64,000 nucleotides of DNA from Flaccisagitta enflata (GCA_965153355.1 OZ231126.1:107508001-107572000); one strand, 5' to 3'. Shown: positions 36,056 through 52,039, counted from the first letter of the stretch. Notes: generated from the letters alone by a model not told the origin. A program made the numbers and translations.

Positions 36056-36249
36056 AAACAAGGCCGGATACACGGTTACCCAAGTTTCGTGCGGGTGGGC
36101 AGGGGCCATATTTGAGGTCACTAGACCATTTGGGTAGGAGCAGTAAGGTCAAAGAAACGAAAAAATATGAAAAAGATAATGTGATCGACCGCCCGATCAG
36201 GGGATGGAAGGACAAAGCGGGTTGTAGGGTCGTGTAGTATGCCACTAAA
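36056..36249 (+). mobile_element. HINE-like element, family A, copy 5 (degraded)
   Basis: AAACAAGGCCGGATACACGG at the 5' end, GTGCGGGTGGGCAGGGGC, a much reduced tetranucleotide array, and GGGTCGTGTAGTATGCCACTAAA at the 3' end. The 3' stem has lost pairing. Confidence 0.8.
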
Positions 36250-36394
36250 TTTTTTTTTTTCATTTAAGAAAATTGTTTTATTAGAACTCGAACAATTGGC
36301 TAGGCTTTCCCAGCTGAATGGTCCTTTTGACATGAATGTGAATTAAGAAGAATAGAACTTGAATACATTATCTGTACTACATTATCCATCTTCA

Positions 36395-38311
36395 GATCTC
36401 TCTACCCTTTCTTCCGCAATGGATGTCATTCGCGTCACAGACAAAGACGAGAGACGCATACTCAGAGATGCATATAACTCCATTCTATCTGTGGTTAATA
36501 GAAGTAGGAAAGATAAAAGTTCAGAGACAGAGAAGAAACTTAACAAAAGGAAAGTAAAAGAAAGGAAACTTAACAAGGTGAAAGTGAAAGTTTTAGTTTT
36601 AAAGGAGGAAAATAAAGAAAGACAAGCCTAATCAGAGCGGGCTGTGGACCGTCTTAAATAAATAAGGCTGGGTTAAAGCTTCCATCCCCAATTTGTCTCT
36701 GGTAAAAAATTTGAAAAGAGCTCTACATATCATACCTATCATTCACCAATTGACAAATGCCAATTGAAGAATAACCAATATGAAGGTAAGCATCTCTTCT
36801 GTTATTAACAAAGAAAAAAGGAAAAGGAAATGTTACAGTGAAAATGAAAGATGAAAAGAAAAAAGAATTTAGTGAAAGCAAAAAGGTACATGATGACCAG
36901 TGAAAACAAAGTATGAAAATTGAAGGCAAAAAGCTTGGAAAAGTAAGAGGAAATGGTGGAAAGGAAAGAATAGACCCTCAGAAGGCTCTCAAAAGTAAAC
37001 ATCAACTGGGGCCCTCAGTGACTAACAGGTGACCACTGAGAAGAATGGTGAAAGTGAGGATTAAGCAAGAGAATGAAAATGACCAATAAGAGGCAAACTG
37101 AGCACATGAGCACTAGTCTGTACCTAAATGACAATAAACAACAAAATTAACATTCTCCGAGCAGATCATGTTGTGGGACTGTCTCAGGCTTCTATTGAAA
37201 TCAATATTGGCTTTGAATTTCTACTTTTAGGTGGCCGCTATGACCTACAATAACCCTACCCTATAGAAATCCAAAATTTCCAAAGTGCTCAAAGTCCAAT
37301 TTTGACTGCAGATTTGGAATCTGCACAGAAAACTGTCAATTGAAAGTGCTTTCCTTTTTTCAATCTTCAAACTAGAAGATGCTCCAAAAGTGATGTCAAA
37401 TATCGCTTTTAATTTCTTTGTAAAATCATTGAACTTACCTTTTTTTAAAAATCTTTAGCGTGGATTTTGATGATGATCCCGAAGGAATTTTGAAAAAAGA
37501 AAAGCACTTTCAACAGACAGTTTTTCATGCAGATTTCAAATCTGCAGTCAAAATTTTGATTTGAGCACTTTGAAATTTTTGTTTTTTTATTGACCCATGG
37601 GAAGTTCAAGGTGAGGCGCGGCAACCAAGATGTAAATTTTTAAAGCTGAAAATGATGAATATAGGAGCCCAAGACAGCTCCACAACATGAACTGCTCGGA
37701 GAATTTCGATTTTTTTGGTTCTTGTCATTTCAGTACCGGCTAATGAGCACGTAAAGTATCATACTGGCAAGAAAAATGAGAGAGAGCAATGGAAAAACAA
37801 GATAGAAGAGATAGTCAAGATAACTATTAGTTTATAGTTAGAATTATAAAAACAAACTATTATAGATCAATAAGATAAATTAAATTAAGATAAACTGAAT
37901 CAAATTTGACAAATTTAAAACAAAAATAAAATTGAATCAGACTAAATTAAACTTAATTCGATTTTAATTATGCATATCAGTCTCTAAAGGAGAATGTCCA
38001 GACCTCTGAATTCCCACCCATACAGAAGTGCAAAAATTCAAAGTATTTAGCTAATTTCTAGTTAGTTAACTATTTCAAATTAGTCTATTTTACTAACTCT
38101 AAGTAGGGAGGGGAATGGTGTTAACCTTTCAGAGCTAGGCAGAGCTAGAGCTCGTCAAGTTTTCGGATACCGTAACTGGGAATCGGATACAGACCTACAA
38201 CATGCTCGCAAAAGACCCACGTGGGAAGAATTAATTGAGAAGCGGAGCGATAAAAGTCATGCTGAGATGCTCAATGCACTATCTTCATTAGCCAATAGCC
38301 ATCAAATGTGA
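36395..38311 (+). pseudogene. LINE reverse-transcriptase C-terminus split by a 1.65-kb insertion
   Basis: 36395-36495 encodes Asp-Glu-Arg-Arg-Ile-Leu ... Ala-Tyr-Asn-Ser-Ile. 38153-38311 resumes with Arg-Gln-Val-Phe-Gly-Tyr-Arg-Asn-Trp-Glu-Ser and Pro-Thr-Trp-Glu-Glu-Leu and ends in TGA. Together they align to the end of ORF2 of the LINE at 17-24 kb (Tyr-Asn-Ser-Ile-Phe-Arg ... Cys-Thr-Trp-Lys-Glu-Leu) but are diverged, so this is a related, older copy. The rest of the element is missing. Confidence 0.75.
37152..37704. mobile_element. Long-arm palindromic MITE-like element
   Basis: ATTCTCCGAGCAG (37152) and CTGCTCGGAGAAT (to 37704) start inverted arms of about 240 bp, also seen as GACTGCAGATTTGGAATCTGC versus GCAGATTTCAAATCTGCAGTC. 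It lies inside the insertion that splits the LINE fragment. Confidence 0.75.
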
Positions 38312-38748
38312 TTTATTGTATCTGTATTTTCTTCTTTGCCTATGTCTTCTCTTTTGAGTTTTGTTGATTTGTGCTATATGTTCACCATATGAATAAACTC
38401 GATATATCATGTAGGGATGTGGAAGCGGTCGATTTTCATGCCCCTTCCACTACTCCCGCTTCTGCTTCCGCTTCCATTTTGTAGTTCAAATACTAGTAGC
38501 TATCCCACCCACCAAAATGGAAGTAGTCAAACGCTTCCACATCCATAACATTGCACCTCATTTGCTGAAGGTCTTTCCACTTGTTTGTCTGAGATCAAGT
38601 ACAAACCTCCGACCGCTTAGAAATTATCACATTTTGAAATATTTTGAGACCAATTTTCTGACGTTCAGTGTCCCATGGTTTGTTCAGATCAACGGTTGCA
38701 GAGGGGCTTGCAGAGGGGCTGCTGTCAAACATGACTGCATTCAAGGGG

Positions 38749-38753
<5 letters not shown>
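38312..38753. other. Short inverted repeat around a pyrimidine block; no gene
   Basis: GGATGTGGAAGCG (about 38414) and CGCTTCCACATCC (about 38531) form inverted ends of a unit of about 130 bp. A relative is near 48520-48580. Confidence 0.45.

Positions 38754-38838
<85 letters not shown>
38754..38838. repeat. (GA)n microsatellite
   Basis: Directly precedes the truncated LINE at 38.9 kb. Confidence 0.97.
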
Positions 38839-38842
<4 letters not shown>

Positions 38843-39272
38843 AGGATATTTACACTCAAGCAAAAATTACTCAAAAGTCATAATTATAGCATGCGGCCGT
38901 CCTTTCTGATCTGAGGCTACTCTATAAATCTCTTGACTTGAAATGGCATGAAATGGTAAATTTACTATCCAATCTCAAAACTGGTAAGGCGACGGCTTCT
39001 TTTTTAAAGGCCGAACATATACTACTTGGCCTTCCTAAACTTTCTATTCATTTACATTTACTTTTTAATGCAGTGATCCAACACTCCTATGTCACATGTG
39101 AATTTTTGCAAGGTTTAATTACTCCATTAGTCAAAGATACAGAAGGTGATCACTGTAATCCTGATAATTATCGCGGATTGACTCTTAGTGTGCCACTATC
39201 AAATCTATTTGAAAATGCAATCTTGTTGAAAATTGGACATTTGCTTTCCACTGATAATCTGCAGTTTGGGTA

Positions 39273-39876
39273 TGACGCACTGAAAATTACCATAGAATTT
39301 GCTACCCGAGCTAGATAAGTCATGAAATTTATAAAATGAAATTTAATGAAAATTTTTGTTTTAATAAAACTACCAACAACCACATTTTGCATGAATTGAC
39401 TTGCATATGCCAGTTTTAAATTTCAATCTTTTATTTTACAGCTGAAAAAATATGCCAAATTCAACAAAAAACTCATTTTGTCAAGGGACCATGGTTCATT
39501 GAAAATTTTAAATTTGCATAGAAAATCAAAATATCAAGAAAACAAAAACATAGCGCGATTCCTAAAATATCAACTGAGGGCGCTATGTTCTTATTTTAAT
39601 GATATTTGGATTTTTTATGCAAATTTAAAATTTTCAGTGAACAGTTACTGACATGATTGTCACTATTTTATTCACTTTTTAGTCTCATCCGAATTAATTG
39701 TTTTTCAATCTTTTTGCATTTTTGTCCTTTGCCGGTGACAGATGAGTTTCCTCATGTATGTTTACAATTAAAAGTACAAAGAAATAAACACAAGCATTGA
39801 CCTAAGCAAAAATAGTAACATGAATGGCAACTTAGTTCTCCGGGTAAATTCCTCTTACTTAAATTTCAGTGCGTCA
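39273..39876. mobile_element. TA-target MITE in the LINE (Tc1/mariner-like)
   Basis: Ends TGACGCACTGAAAATT and AAATTTCAGTGCGTCA, flanked by TA (39271-39272 and 39877-39878). Excision with one TA rejoins the RT codons Gly-Tyr-Lys-Lys. A relative of its left end occurs near 15404. Confidence 0.8.
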
Positions 39877-39949
39877 TATAAGAAAAGACACTTGTTCTCG
39901 TGCAATTTTTGCTCTTCGTTCCTGTATTGATTATTTTACCGAGCGAGGG

Positions 39950-40525
39950 TCAAGAGCGTAGACTCGGTCTAGATTGCCGTCAGACCCTAGTTCAGCTGTT
40001 CCGATGATCAAATTCAAATTTTAGCGGGCGCCGATCTATTTTTTTGCGATCCACACTGCCAAAGAAATACTTTGGTCGGAGCCTGGGGTCAAAAAACAAC
40101 TCAAAAGTGACAAACTTAGGATTTTTTAAAGCGTTTGAAGTGAAAAAATGTGTTTTGTTCAATTTTTACGTTTCAAACTGACGTCATAGTGACCTCGTTT
40201 TGGCAGGGCTGATGTTTTGATTTTAGATATCACTGCGCAGTCTAGTGAGGTGGGAAGACTACCTGAATGAGATCAGGCTTTTTTATAATGTTTATGACGG
40301 CCAAAAGCTTTGCCATAACGTTGAGGGTATTGCTATGAAATCCTGACCTTGCGTCGTTACGGGGCCCGTACGGCCGTATGAGTAAAAAAATGTTGATTTT
40401 TTTATTTTGACACTCAAGAGTAATGAATAAGCTCTCATCTGATGCAATATAAAGCTACCATTGGGATTCATTGTAACAGAATTATTGAGTCAAACGTGGT
40501 CGTATTTTGCCTATCTGGCAGGAGT
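39950..40525. mobile_element. Probable insertion in the LINE, type unclear
   Basis: RT sequence stops around 39950 and resumes near 40526. The block's ends share GAGGGT and TAGACTC in inverted orientation (GAGGGTCAAGAGCGTAGACTC versus GAGTCTACACCCTC). Boundaries and target duplication are uncertain. Confidence 0.5.
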
Positions 40526-40597
40526 CTACACCCTCAACAGTTTACATGGCCTTTCTTGATTGCAGTAAAGGTTTTGACAAAATCAATCATGACTAAT

Positions 40598-40865
40598 CAG
40601 TCAGCGGACAAAACACAATAGGTATATATATCACTCAGTTGATATATGTTGTGACGTATCAAACTTCTCAGAATTTGATCAGGATTGTGAATCTGCAGGT
40701 CTCTTTCTATTTTGTGAAAATTAGATTTTTGCCAACTTTGTAACTTTACAGCCGGCTGTAATTTCAACAACCAGTTGTTGTTAACAGCATTTTGTTCAAC
40801 ATCAGTGGGTTGGATCAAAACCAACGGAGTGATATATATACCTATTGTGTTTTGTCCGTTGACTG
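40598..40865. mobile_element. MITE family P, deletion copy, TSD TAAT
   Basis: 39-bp inverted ends begin CAGTC(A)GCGGACAAAACAC and continue to GTATATATATCACTC with one mismatch. TAAT duplicates flank it (40594-40597, 40866-40869). Most of the left arm is missing compared with the copy at 41006. Confidence 0.85.
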
Positions 40866-41005
40866 TAATGAAACTAACGAAACTAATGAAACGAAATGTG
40901 CATATTTGTTTTTTGAATATCTTGATGTATTGGTATTCAAATCTGACTAGTTCTGTGAGATGGAATGGACACTTTAGTCGAATTTTTGCGGTGCAATCTG
41001 GTGTA

Positions 41006-41533
41006 CAATCAGCGGACAAAACACAATAGGTATATATATCACTCCGTTGGTTTTGATCCAACCCACTGATGTTGAACAAAATGCTGTAAACAATAACTGG
41101 TTGTTGAAATTACAGCTGGCTGTTACGTTACAAAGTTGGTAAAAATCCAACTTTCACCAAATAGAATGAGACCTGCAGATTCATAATCCTGATGAAATTT
41201 TGAGAAGTTTGATATGTCACAACATATACTTTTATATGAAAACAAAATAGTTTTATCTATGTTTTATTTAATTATAACGTAATGTTAAAAAAAATATTTC
41301 TTACAAAAAGTGTTAAGTGTGACATATCAAACTTCTCAGAATTTCATCAGGATTATGAATCTGCAGGTCTCATTCTATTTCATAAAAGTTGGATTTTTGC
41401 CAACTTTGTAACTTAACAGCCGGCTGTAATTTTAACAACCAGTTGTTGTTTACAGCGTTTTGTTCAACATCAGTGGGTTGGATCAAAACCAGCGGAGTGA
41501 TATATATACCCATTGTGTTTTGTCCGCTGACTG
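41006..41533. mobile_element. MITE family P, full palindromic copy, TSD TGTA
   Basis: 528 bp with arms of about 215 bp around an AT-rich loop (about 41225-41315), ends CAATCAGCGGACAAAACAC and the complement. TGTA flanks it (41002-41005, 41534-41537). Removing the element and one TGTA joins Gln-Ser-Gly-Val to Arg-Gln-Gly-Gly in frame. Confidence 0.9.
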
Positions 41534-42589
41534 TGTACGTCAAGGGGGCGTTTTGAGTCCTCATCTTTTTGCAATTTATGTAAACGATCTCATTGTTAAA
41601 TCAAGAGAGCTTAAAGTTGGTTGTCACATCAGTAATGAGTTTTTAGCGGCTTTAGTTTACGCAGATGATTTTTGTCTCATGGCACCTAGTCGAATGGCTT
41701 TACAAATATTGCTTGATACATGTGTAGAGTATGGAAAAGAATGGTGTATCACGTATAATCCAAAAAAAGTCGAAAATCATGATGTTTGGCAAAAGTAATT
41801 CTTGTCACCCGCTGAAAATGTATGAAAAGGATTTGGAGGTTGTAAAAGAGTACAAGTATCTCGGTGTTACTGTTGTAACTGGTGACTCAGTTGCGTTTTC
41901 CAATATTCGGCCACTTCGGCTAACACTATTTTGAGTGCCCCTATTAAGTCCTCGGAAGTCGTTACGATAAAACTTTTGTATGACAATTGCGTTCCCAATC
42001 TTACGTATGCATGTGAAGCACTACAATACTCAAGTGGACAATTTAATGATTTAAATGTTGCATTGAATGATTGTTTCCGAAAAGTGTTTAGTTATCACCG
42101 ATGGGAAAGTGTGCGTTATTTACGACAGGAATTGGGTTACCCATCTTTGACTGAAGTTTTTCACTCACGCACACGCAAATTTCATGAGCATATGCAATTC
42201 TTACGGAATGATACGCTTAACTTTCTCAATTCTCTAACTGTTGATGACGAGTAAGTAATCTATCTTTTTTTATCTCATTTCTTTTTTTTTAAGCATTAGA
42301 GTAGTGGAATGATGTGGTTTGTACTGTCCTAGTGACGAATAAAAGATCATTATAGATATCAAAGCGTTATTTGTCATGTGGAACAATATCCCTCACTATA
42401 CCCAAACTGAAATAAACGGAATAATGATATCATCGTAATCGTAATAATTTCATCAGCAAATTCTGACTATTTGAGATCTTCTTCCTGCGCTCTTCGGCTC
42501 AAACCCAGTGACGAGGTAAACGTTATCGTGGTAATACTTTGGCATTTGTAACATAACATTATCAAAAAAACAACACCAAAACAAAGAAA

Positions 42590-42609
42590 AAATCTACAAC
42601 AACAACAAT

Positions 42610-42694
<85 letters not shown>

Positions 42695-42791
42695 GCAACC
42701 AACAACAGCAACAACAGCAAACCCGATGGAAACCAACAACAAAACAACAAACAACGAAAAAAAAACAAGCGTCAACAACAGCAACAACAAA

Positions 42792-42824
<33 letters not shown>

Positions 42825-42978
42825 GACAACGTAGCAGCAACAGCAACAGCAACAACAGCAACAGCAGCGAAAACAGCAACGTAGCAACCTTAACAACAAC
42901 AGCAGCAACTTAAGCAACAGCAACAGCAACAACAACAACAACAACAACAACGACGACGACAACGACAACGACAACGCC

Positions 42979-43049
<71 letters not shown>

Positions 43050-43050
43050 C
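42590..43050. repeat. (CAA)n/(CAG)n array upstream of the glycosyltransferase
   Basis: About 460 bp of CAA with interspersed CAG, CGA and other variants, ending 20 bp before the start codon at 43071. Confidence 0.95.
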
Positions 43051-43070
43051 CAGCCGTAGCCAAGACAGAT

Positions 43071-47484
<4,414 letters not shown>

Positions 47485-47900
47485 TGGGGGGTGCGACACG
47501 TAGTTTCCAACTGTTGACCCTGAGATGTAACATTTTGTCGTTTTTTTGTGTGTTACACAATTGTTGGAAACGCAATTCGCTTTCTGTCTGTCTGTCTGTA
47601 CAAACAGTCCAATTCACAATTTTTTCGCAAAGAATCAATTTGGACATGCAATGACATCAAGTTCTGTAAATATTCACCATTCAACGATCAAGTTTTTGTA
47701 AAAAAATCCTGTAAATTTCACATCTTAAAATGCACTTCCCATAGCTTTCAGGAACTATTGTCAGAATTTGATTTTCTAAAAAAACTTTTGTAGTTGTGTC
47801 GTCGTACAATATTCCAAACAAGAACAAAACATACTGTATATTCTGTATCGCACGTTTGGCCGTTCCAATTTAGCGGGTATCCGGGATACCTACAAGCTCA
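47485..47900 (+). other. Presumed 3' UTR/downstream of the glycosyltransferase
   Basis: No AATAAA within 400 bp of the stop. No other gene seen. Confidence 0.4.
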
Positions 47901-48502
47901 TACTATCTTGGAAAAAATGAAAGTCCCAGTAAAACAGTATTGCTATTCATTACTGCTATTTCCTGCACAAAACTCAATTTTTGTGTAGAAATGATTAGTT
48001 AAGGCTTTTTTGGTACCAAATATCATTTGTAATCATTTGGGTAGACATAGATGAAGGATTTTTTAACAATTTTGTATAACAAGTCCCTTGATTTTCTTAA
48101 CAATTTTTGTTTTTAGCGCTTTCAGATCAAAGTATATTCATTTTGATATACAATCTTAACGGTTTTGGTAAAAAAAATCTGTGGCAAAGTGATTTTTTGA
48201 AGCTCTTTCAAATGGTCACCCGATTTTCATATGATTTTATCATGAAAGCCAGAAAAAGTAAAAATAAACAGGTCAATTTTTCCCCCTCATTTTTTGCATA
48301 TTTTCTGCTTTTTGTTGAGGTGAACATTTTCACTCTTTTAGCTCTAAAATCTAAACGAATTGAGCTACATAGCTCTGCTTGGCGCCATTTTGAAGATTTT
48401 TTCAAGCTCTTTCTAATGGTCACTGATTTTAATAGGTTCTCTTAAGTTAATCCATTACAAATTAGCCATATAGGTGGGACTTTTATTTTTTCCAAGATAG
48501 TA
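47901..48502. mobile_element. TA-flanked MITE family T, copy 1
   Basis: TACTATCTTGGAAAAAATGA at the left and its near-complement ending TTTTTTCCAAGATAGTA at the right, about 30-bp inverted ends, about 600 bp long. TA is the likely target. Confidence 0.75.
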
Positions 48503-48687
48503 GACTGCAAATTGGAAGTGGAAGCGGAGGCGAAAGTGCTGGTGGCGGCTTAAAAACCAGTCGCTTCTACATCCATAGACTATATACAATTTCGCCTCAG
48601 TCCATCCATCTGTTGGTTCGTCCGTCTGTGAGTTCGTCCATCTATCGGTTCGTTCCGTCGCCCGTCCCCTTGTCTATCTGTTTGCCG

Positions 48688-48692
48688 ATCTA

Positions 48693-48723
<31 letters not shown>

Positions 48724-48736
48724 GTCTGTCTGTCTT

Positions 48737-48831
<95 letters not shown>

Positions 48832-48840
48832 GCCTGTCTG
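48688..48840. repeat. (TGTC)n microsatellite
   Basis: About 35 units, flanked by TCTATC variants, just upstream of a family B element. Confidence 0.97.
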
Positions 48841-48913
48841 CCTGTATGCGTTTCTGCCTGTCTATCTATTTCCTTGTCTGTCATTCTGTCAGTCTGTCTG
48901 TCGGTTCTTTCAC

Positions 48914-49085
48914 TTTTTAGTCGCGGACTAGCGACTCTATAAGAGGCTTTGTCCGTCCGTCCGTCGGTTGGTTGGTTGGTCGGTTGGTTGGTCCGTGGTG
49001 ATCGAGTTGGAAAGTGTGAAAACACGCGTTTCCGCCCCTGCCCACCCGTCCGCGACTGGTATTGGCCGTGTATCCGGCCTTGTTC
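48914..49085 (-). mobile_element. HINE-like element, family B, copy 2
   Basis: TTTTTAGTCGCGGAC, CTCTATAAG, GTCC/GGTT array, GTCCGCGACT, GGCCGTGTATCCGGCCTTGTT. The perfect 10-bp pair is 48919-48928 and 49048-49057. Confidence 0.9.
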
Positions 49086-49481
49086 TCCCATTCTCTTCTT
49101 CTCCTCTATGTCTAATGAAATGGATCGAGGAACTTTGACATTTTGGAAGTCTCGAGCAAGTACCGTGTTAATCCGAGCGTCAGTCTTTATGGGAAGAGAC
49201 ACCTGCGGAAAGGATGTGACATCAGGCACCCACTAAGGTAGCGTGGGAAAGTGAGTTCGTTTTTTACAGCGGAGTTAGTGTATGACGCATCATATAGATA
49301 TTTGTCAGTGGAGTAGATCTGATGACGTTATGATTTGTAACTTTTTATACAAAGTAGCTATGAGGCTGCCGAACAAAAATCATTAACAAATAGCAACATT
49401 TAGGCAGCGGCCTTTAGCCGATTCCCATTTTTCTAGCTGAAAATCTTCACTTCCCCTGTCTAACTAAGGTGAAATAGAAGA

Positions 49482-49615
49482 AAAACAAGGCCAAGTAGGC
49501 CAGTAGGTGCGACGGTGTGGATCGTCGAACGAATGCGTTACCGACAGACCAACAGACCAACCGACCGACCAATGGACACAGCCAGTTATAGAGGTGCTTT
49601 GTCGCACCTAAAAAA
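49482..49615 (+). mobile_element. HINE-like element, family D, copy 2
   Basis: AAAACAAGGCCAAGTAGGCC, X AGGTGCGAC (49505-49513), GACC array, AGTTATAGAG, AGGTGCTTTGTCGCACCTAAAAA with X' GTCGCACCT (49601-49609); perfect 9-bp complement. Confidence 0.9.
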
Positions 49616-49636
49616 GAATTTGTCGAGAAAAGAACC

Positions 49637-50205
49637 AAATAGTCGCAAAAGCGTTAGATGGTCAGCGGTACCCGTTGCCCCTATGTGAGTGTATGAGGGT
49701 GTGAGGTGGTGACAGGGGCAGCGGCCCCGAAGGAGCCGATGACCTATGCTGTTTTTATTTGAGCCTGGAGGCTGGAATTGGGGCCTTGAAGCTGGGATTT
49801 GAGCTAAGAGGCGGGGATTTTAGCCTTGTGGCTGAGATTTGAGCCTCGAGACTGGGATTTGAGCCTCAAGGTTGGGGTTTGAGCCTGGAGGCTAAGATTT
49901 GTGCCTCAAGACTTGGATTTGAGCCTCGAGGCTGTGATTTGGGCCTTGAGGCTGTGATTTGGGCCTTGAGGCTGTGATTTGGGCCTTGACGCTGAGATTT
50001 GGGCCTTGACGCTGAGATTTGGGCCTTGAGGCTGTGATTTAGGCCACAATGCTGGGATTTGGGCCTCGAGGCTGGGATTTGGGCCTCGCGGCTGGGATTT
50101 GGGCCATAAGGCTGAAAGCGGGGGGGGGGGACAGAGAAGGAGAAGAAGGAGGAGAAGGAGGAGGAGAAATTTCCCCTGTGTGAAAGCTGCCCAAAAGTAA
50201 AAATA
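49637..50205 (+). mobile_element. G-family element, copy 5
   Basis: AATAGTCGCAAAAGCGTTAG, GGGCAGCGGCCCC (49716-49728), about 17 units of a 20-bp array (GAGGCTGGGATTTGGGCCTT), end GCTGCCCAAAA with X' shortened. Confidence 0.85.
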
Positions 50206-50839
50206 AACAGGTTGCCCAAGGGCAATATGTGGTCAGCGATACCCGTTGCCCTGCTTTGAGTGATTGTGAATTGGTGTGAGGAAGCAGGGCGAAAGCGGCC
50301 TGAGGGACGAAAGTCCTGGCAAACACAGGGGGACTTTTCGTGCCGTCCTGCCTGAAGATACTATAGAGGGCTGACTGAAGGCCTTCAAGAGCCTAAACTG
50401 GTCTAAGAAGGCTGATGAGCCTGAGAATGCCAATTGGAAGCTTGAGGAGACTAACTTGAGGTCTAAGATGAGGCATGGATTAAGACTTGAGAGGTCAGAG
50501 GAATGAGAGCAATAAATTGAGGCTGAGATAGCTGATTTGAGGCCTTAGAGGCCTTATTTGAGGCTCAAGAGGCCAGGTTTGAGGCCTGAGAATTTAGATT
50601 TGAGGCCTGACAAGCCTAATTTGAGGCCTGAGAGGCCAGATTTGAGGCCTGTGAGGCTGGATTTGAAGCCTGAGAGGCTGAATTTGAAGCCTCAGAGGCC
50701 AGGTTTGAGGTCTCAGAGGCCAGATTTGAGGCCTGAAAGGCCTGATGAGGAGGCCAGGGGGGGGACGAACGAACGGACGAACGAAAGTCCCCCTGTGTTT
50801 TACAGGACTTTGTCCCCTTCGGGGCCGCTGCCCAAAAAA
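50206..50839 (+). mobile_element. G-family element, copy 6
   Basis: AACAGGTTGCCCAAGGGCAA hairpin start directly abutting copy 5, ACGAAAGTCC ... GGGGGACTTT, 21-bp array (TTGAGGCCTGAGAGGCCAGA), and a complete 3' end TTCGGGGCCGCTGCCCAAAAAA. Confidence 0.85.
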
Positions 50840-50854
50840 GAGCTTCAAAGTAAA

Positions 50855-51646
50855 AGTTGAAGCAACAAGTGACGCGGGGTCACAATATGGTTGCGGACGG
50901 GAAGGCAGGGGCAGCCAACCCCCATCAACACCCAACACCCTTTCCAACACAAAAACATACACAACAGGTCGCCCAAGGGCAATATGTGGTCAGCGATACC
51001 CGTTGCCCTGCTTTGAGTGATTGTGGATTGGAGTGAGGGAAGCTTCAGACAGCGACCCCAAAGGGGCGAAGTCACCAACATAGAACACAGGGGACTGTTA
51101 GGTCTCTTACTGAAGAAGTGGATGAGATGCTATAGACGGCCTACTGAAGGTCTTCAAGAGCCTAAACTGAGGTCTAAGAAGGCTGATGCAAGGCTTCAGA
51201 ATGCCAATCGGAAGCTGATAGCTGATTTGAGGCCTGAGAGGCCAGGTTTGAGGCCTGAGGATTTGGATTTGAGACCTAAGAAGCCTAATTTGAGGCCTGA
51301 GAGGCCAGGTTTGAGGCCTGAGAGGTTGGTTTGAGGCCTGAGAGGCCGGATTTGAGGCCTGAGAGGCTGGATTTGAGGCCTAAGAGGCTGGATTTGAGCC
51401 TGAAGGCCAGGGTGAGGAGGCCTCAGAGGTTAGATTTGAGGCCTGAGAGGCGATGAGGGGCAGACCCGAACTAGCGAGCGGACGAGCGAAAGTCCCCTGT
51501 GTTCTGCAGGACCGTCGCCGGGCCGCTGCCCAAAAAGCTTCAAAACGCTCGTTTTTCCACTTCAACTCGTGCTCACCTACGGACCGACGGACCAACGGAC
51601 GGACGGACGGACAAAGCCTCTTATACAGTTGCGTGTCCCCAACTAA
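50855..51646 (+). mobile_element. HINE-like family C element split by a G-family insertion
   Basis: 5' half: AAGTGACGCGGGGTCACAATA, X GTTGCGGAC (50890-50898). 3' half after the insertion: CACTTCAACTCGTGC, GGAC array, TTATACAGTTGCGTGTCCCCAACTAAAAAA. X' (51635-51643) differs at one base. Confidence 0.8.
50963..51536 (+). mobile_element. G-family element, copy 7, nested
   Basis: AACAGGTCGCCCAAGGGCAA start, 21-bp GAGGCCTGAGAGGCC array, end GGGCCGCTGCCCAAAAA. It sits inside the family C element at 50855-51646. Confidence 0.85.
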
Positions 51647-51660
51647 AAAATAACAAACAA

Positions 51661-51937
51661 AAAAGTTGAAGAAACAACTGACGCGGGGTCACAATATCGT
51701 TGCCGATGGGTGGGCAGGGGCATCCAGCCCCCAGCCTCACTCCAACCACCCCCCAACCCCCGTCCAACACACTCACACACAAACAATACCAACTACACGT
51801 TTTTCGCGTTTTCAACTTGAGCGTGACAACTCGAGTGTGACAGACCGAGCAACGGACTGGCAGACCGAAGGACCAACGGACTAACGGACCAACGGACGGA
51901 CAGAGCCTCTGATAGAGCGTGTCCGCAACTAAAAAAA
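51661..51937 (+). mobile_element. HINE-like element, family C, copy 2
   Basis: CTGACGCGGGGTCACAATATC, GTTGCCGATGGGTGGGCAGG, GGAC/CAAC array, GATAGAGCGTGTCCGCAACTAAAAAAA. The 3' stem is partly eroded. Confidence 0.8.
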
Positions 51938-52039
51938 ATATGTAGCTCCCTATAAAAGGAGAACATTAAGTTAAACCAAAAAACAAGTTCTACGTCGCGT
52001 GCGTCGGAAAAAAGTCGGACAGACAGACCAACAGAAAGA

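Larger units (their letters stand above)
38938..42254 (+). pseudogene. 5'-truncated LINE reverse transcriptase with nested insertions
   Basis: Fragments in order: the RT N-terminal part with Asn-Tyr-Arg-Gly and Leu-Gln-Phe-Gly-Tyr (38938-39272); a short frameshifted piece (39879-39950); motif A, Phe-Leu-Asp-Cys-Ser-Lys-Gly-Phe-Asp (40526-40593); the fingers/palm segment Met-Tyr-Trp-Tyr-Ser-Asn (40866-41001); Val-Arg-Gln-Gly-Gly and the catalytic Tyr-Ala-Asp-Asp with downstream domain (41534-42254, two frameshifts near 41770 and 41930). Four foreign blocks separate the pieces. Removing three of them with one target copy each restores continuity at the joints. It is a different, distant lineage from the LINE at 17-24 kb. 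No endonuclease remains. Confidence 0.85.
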
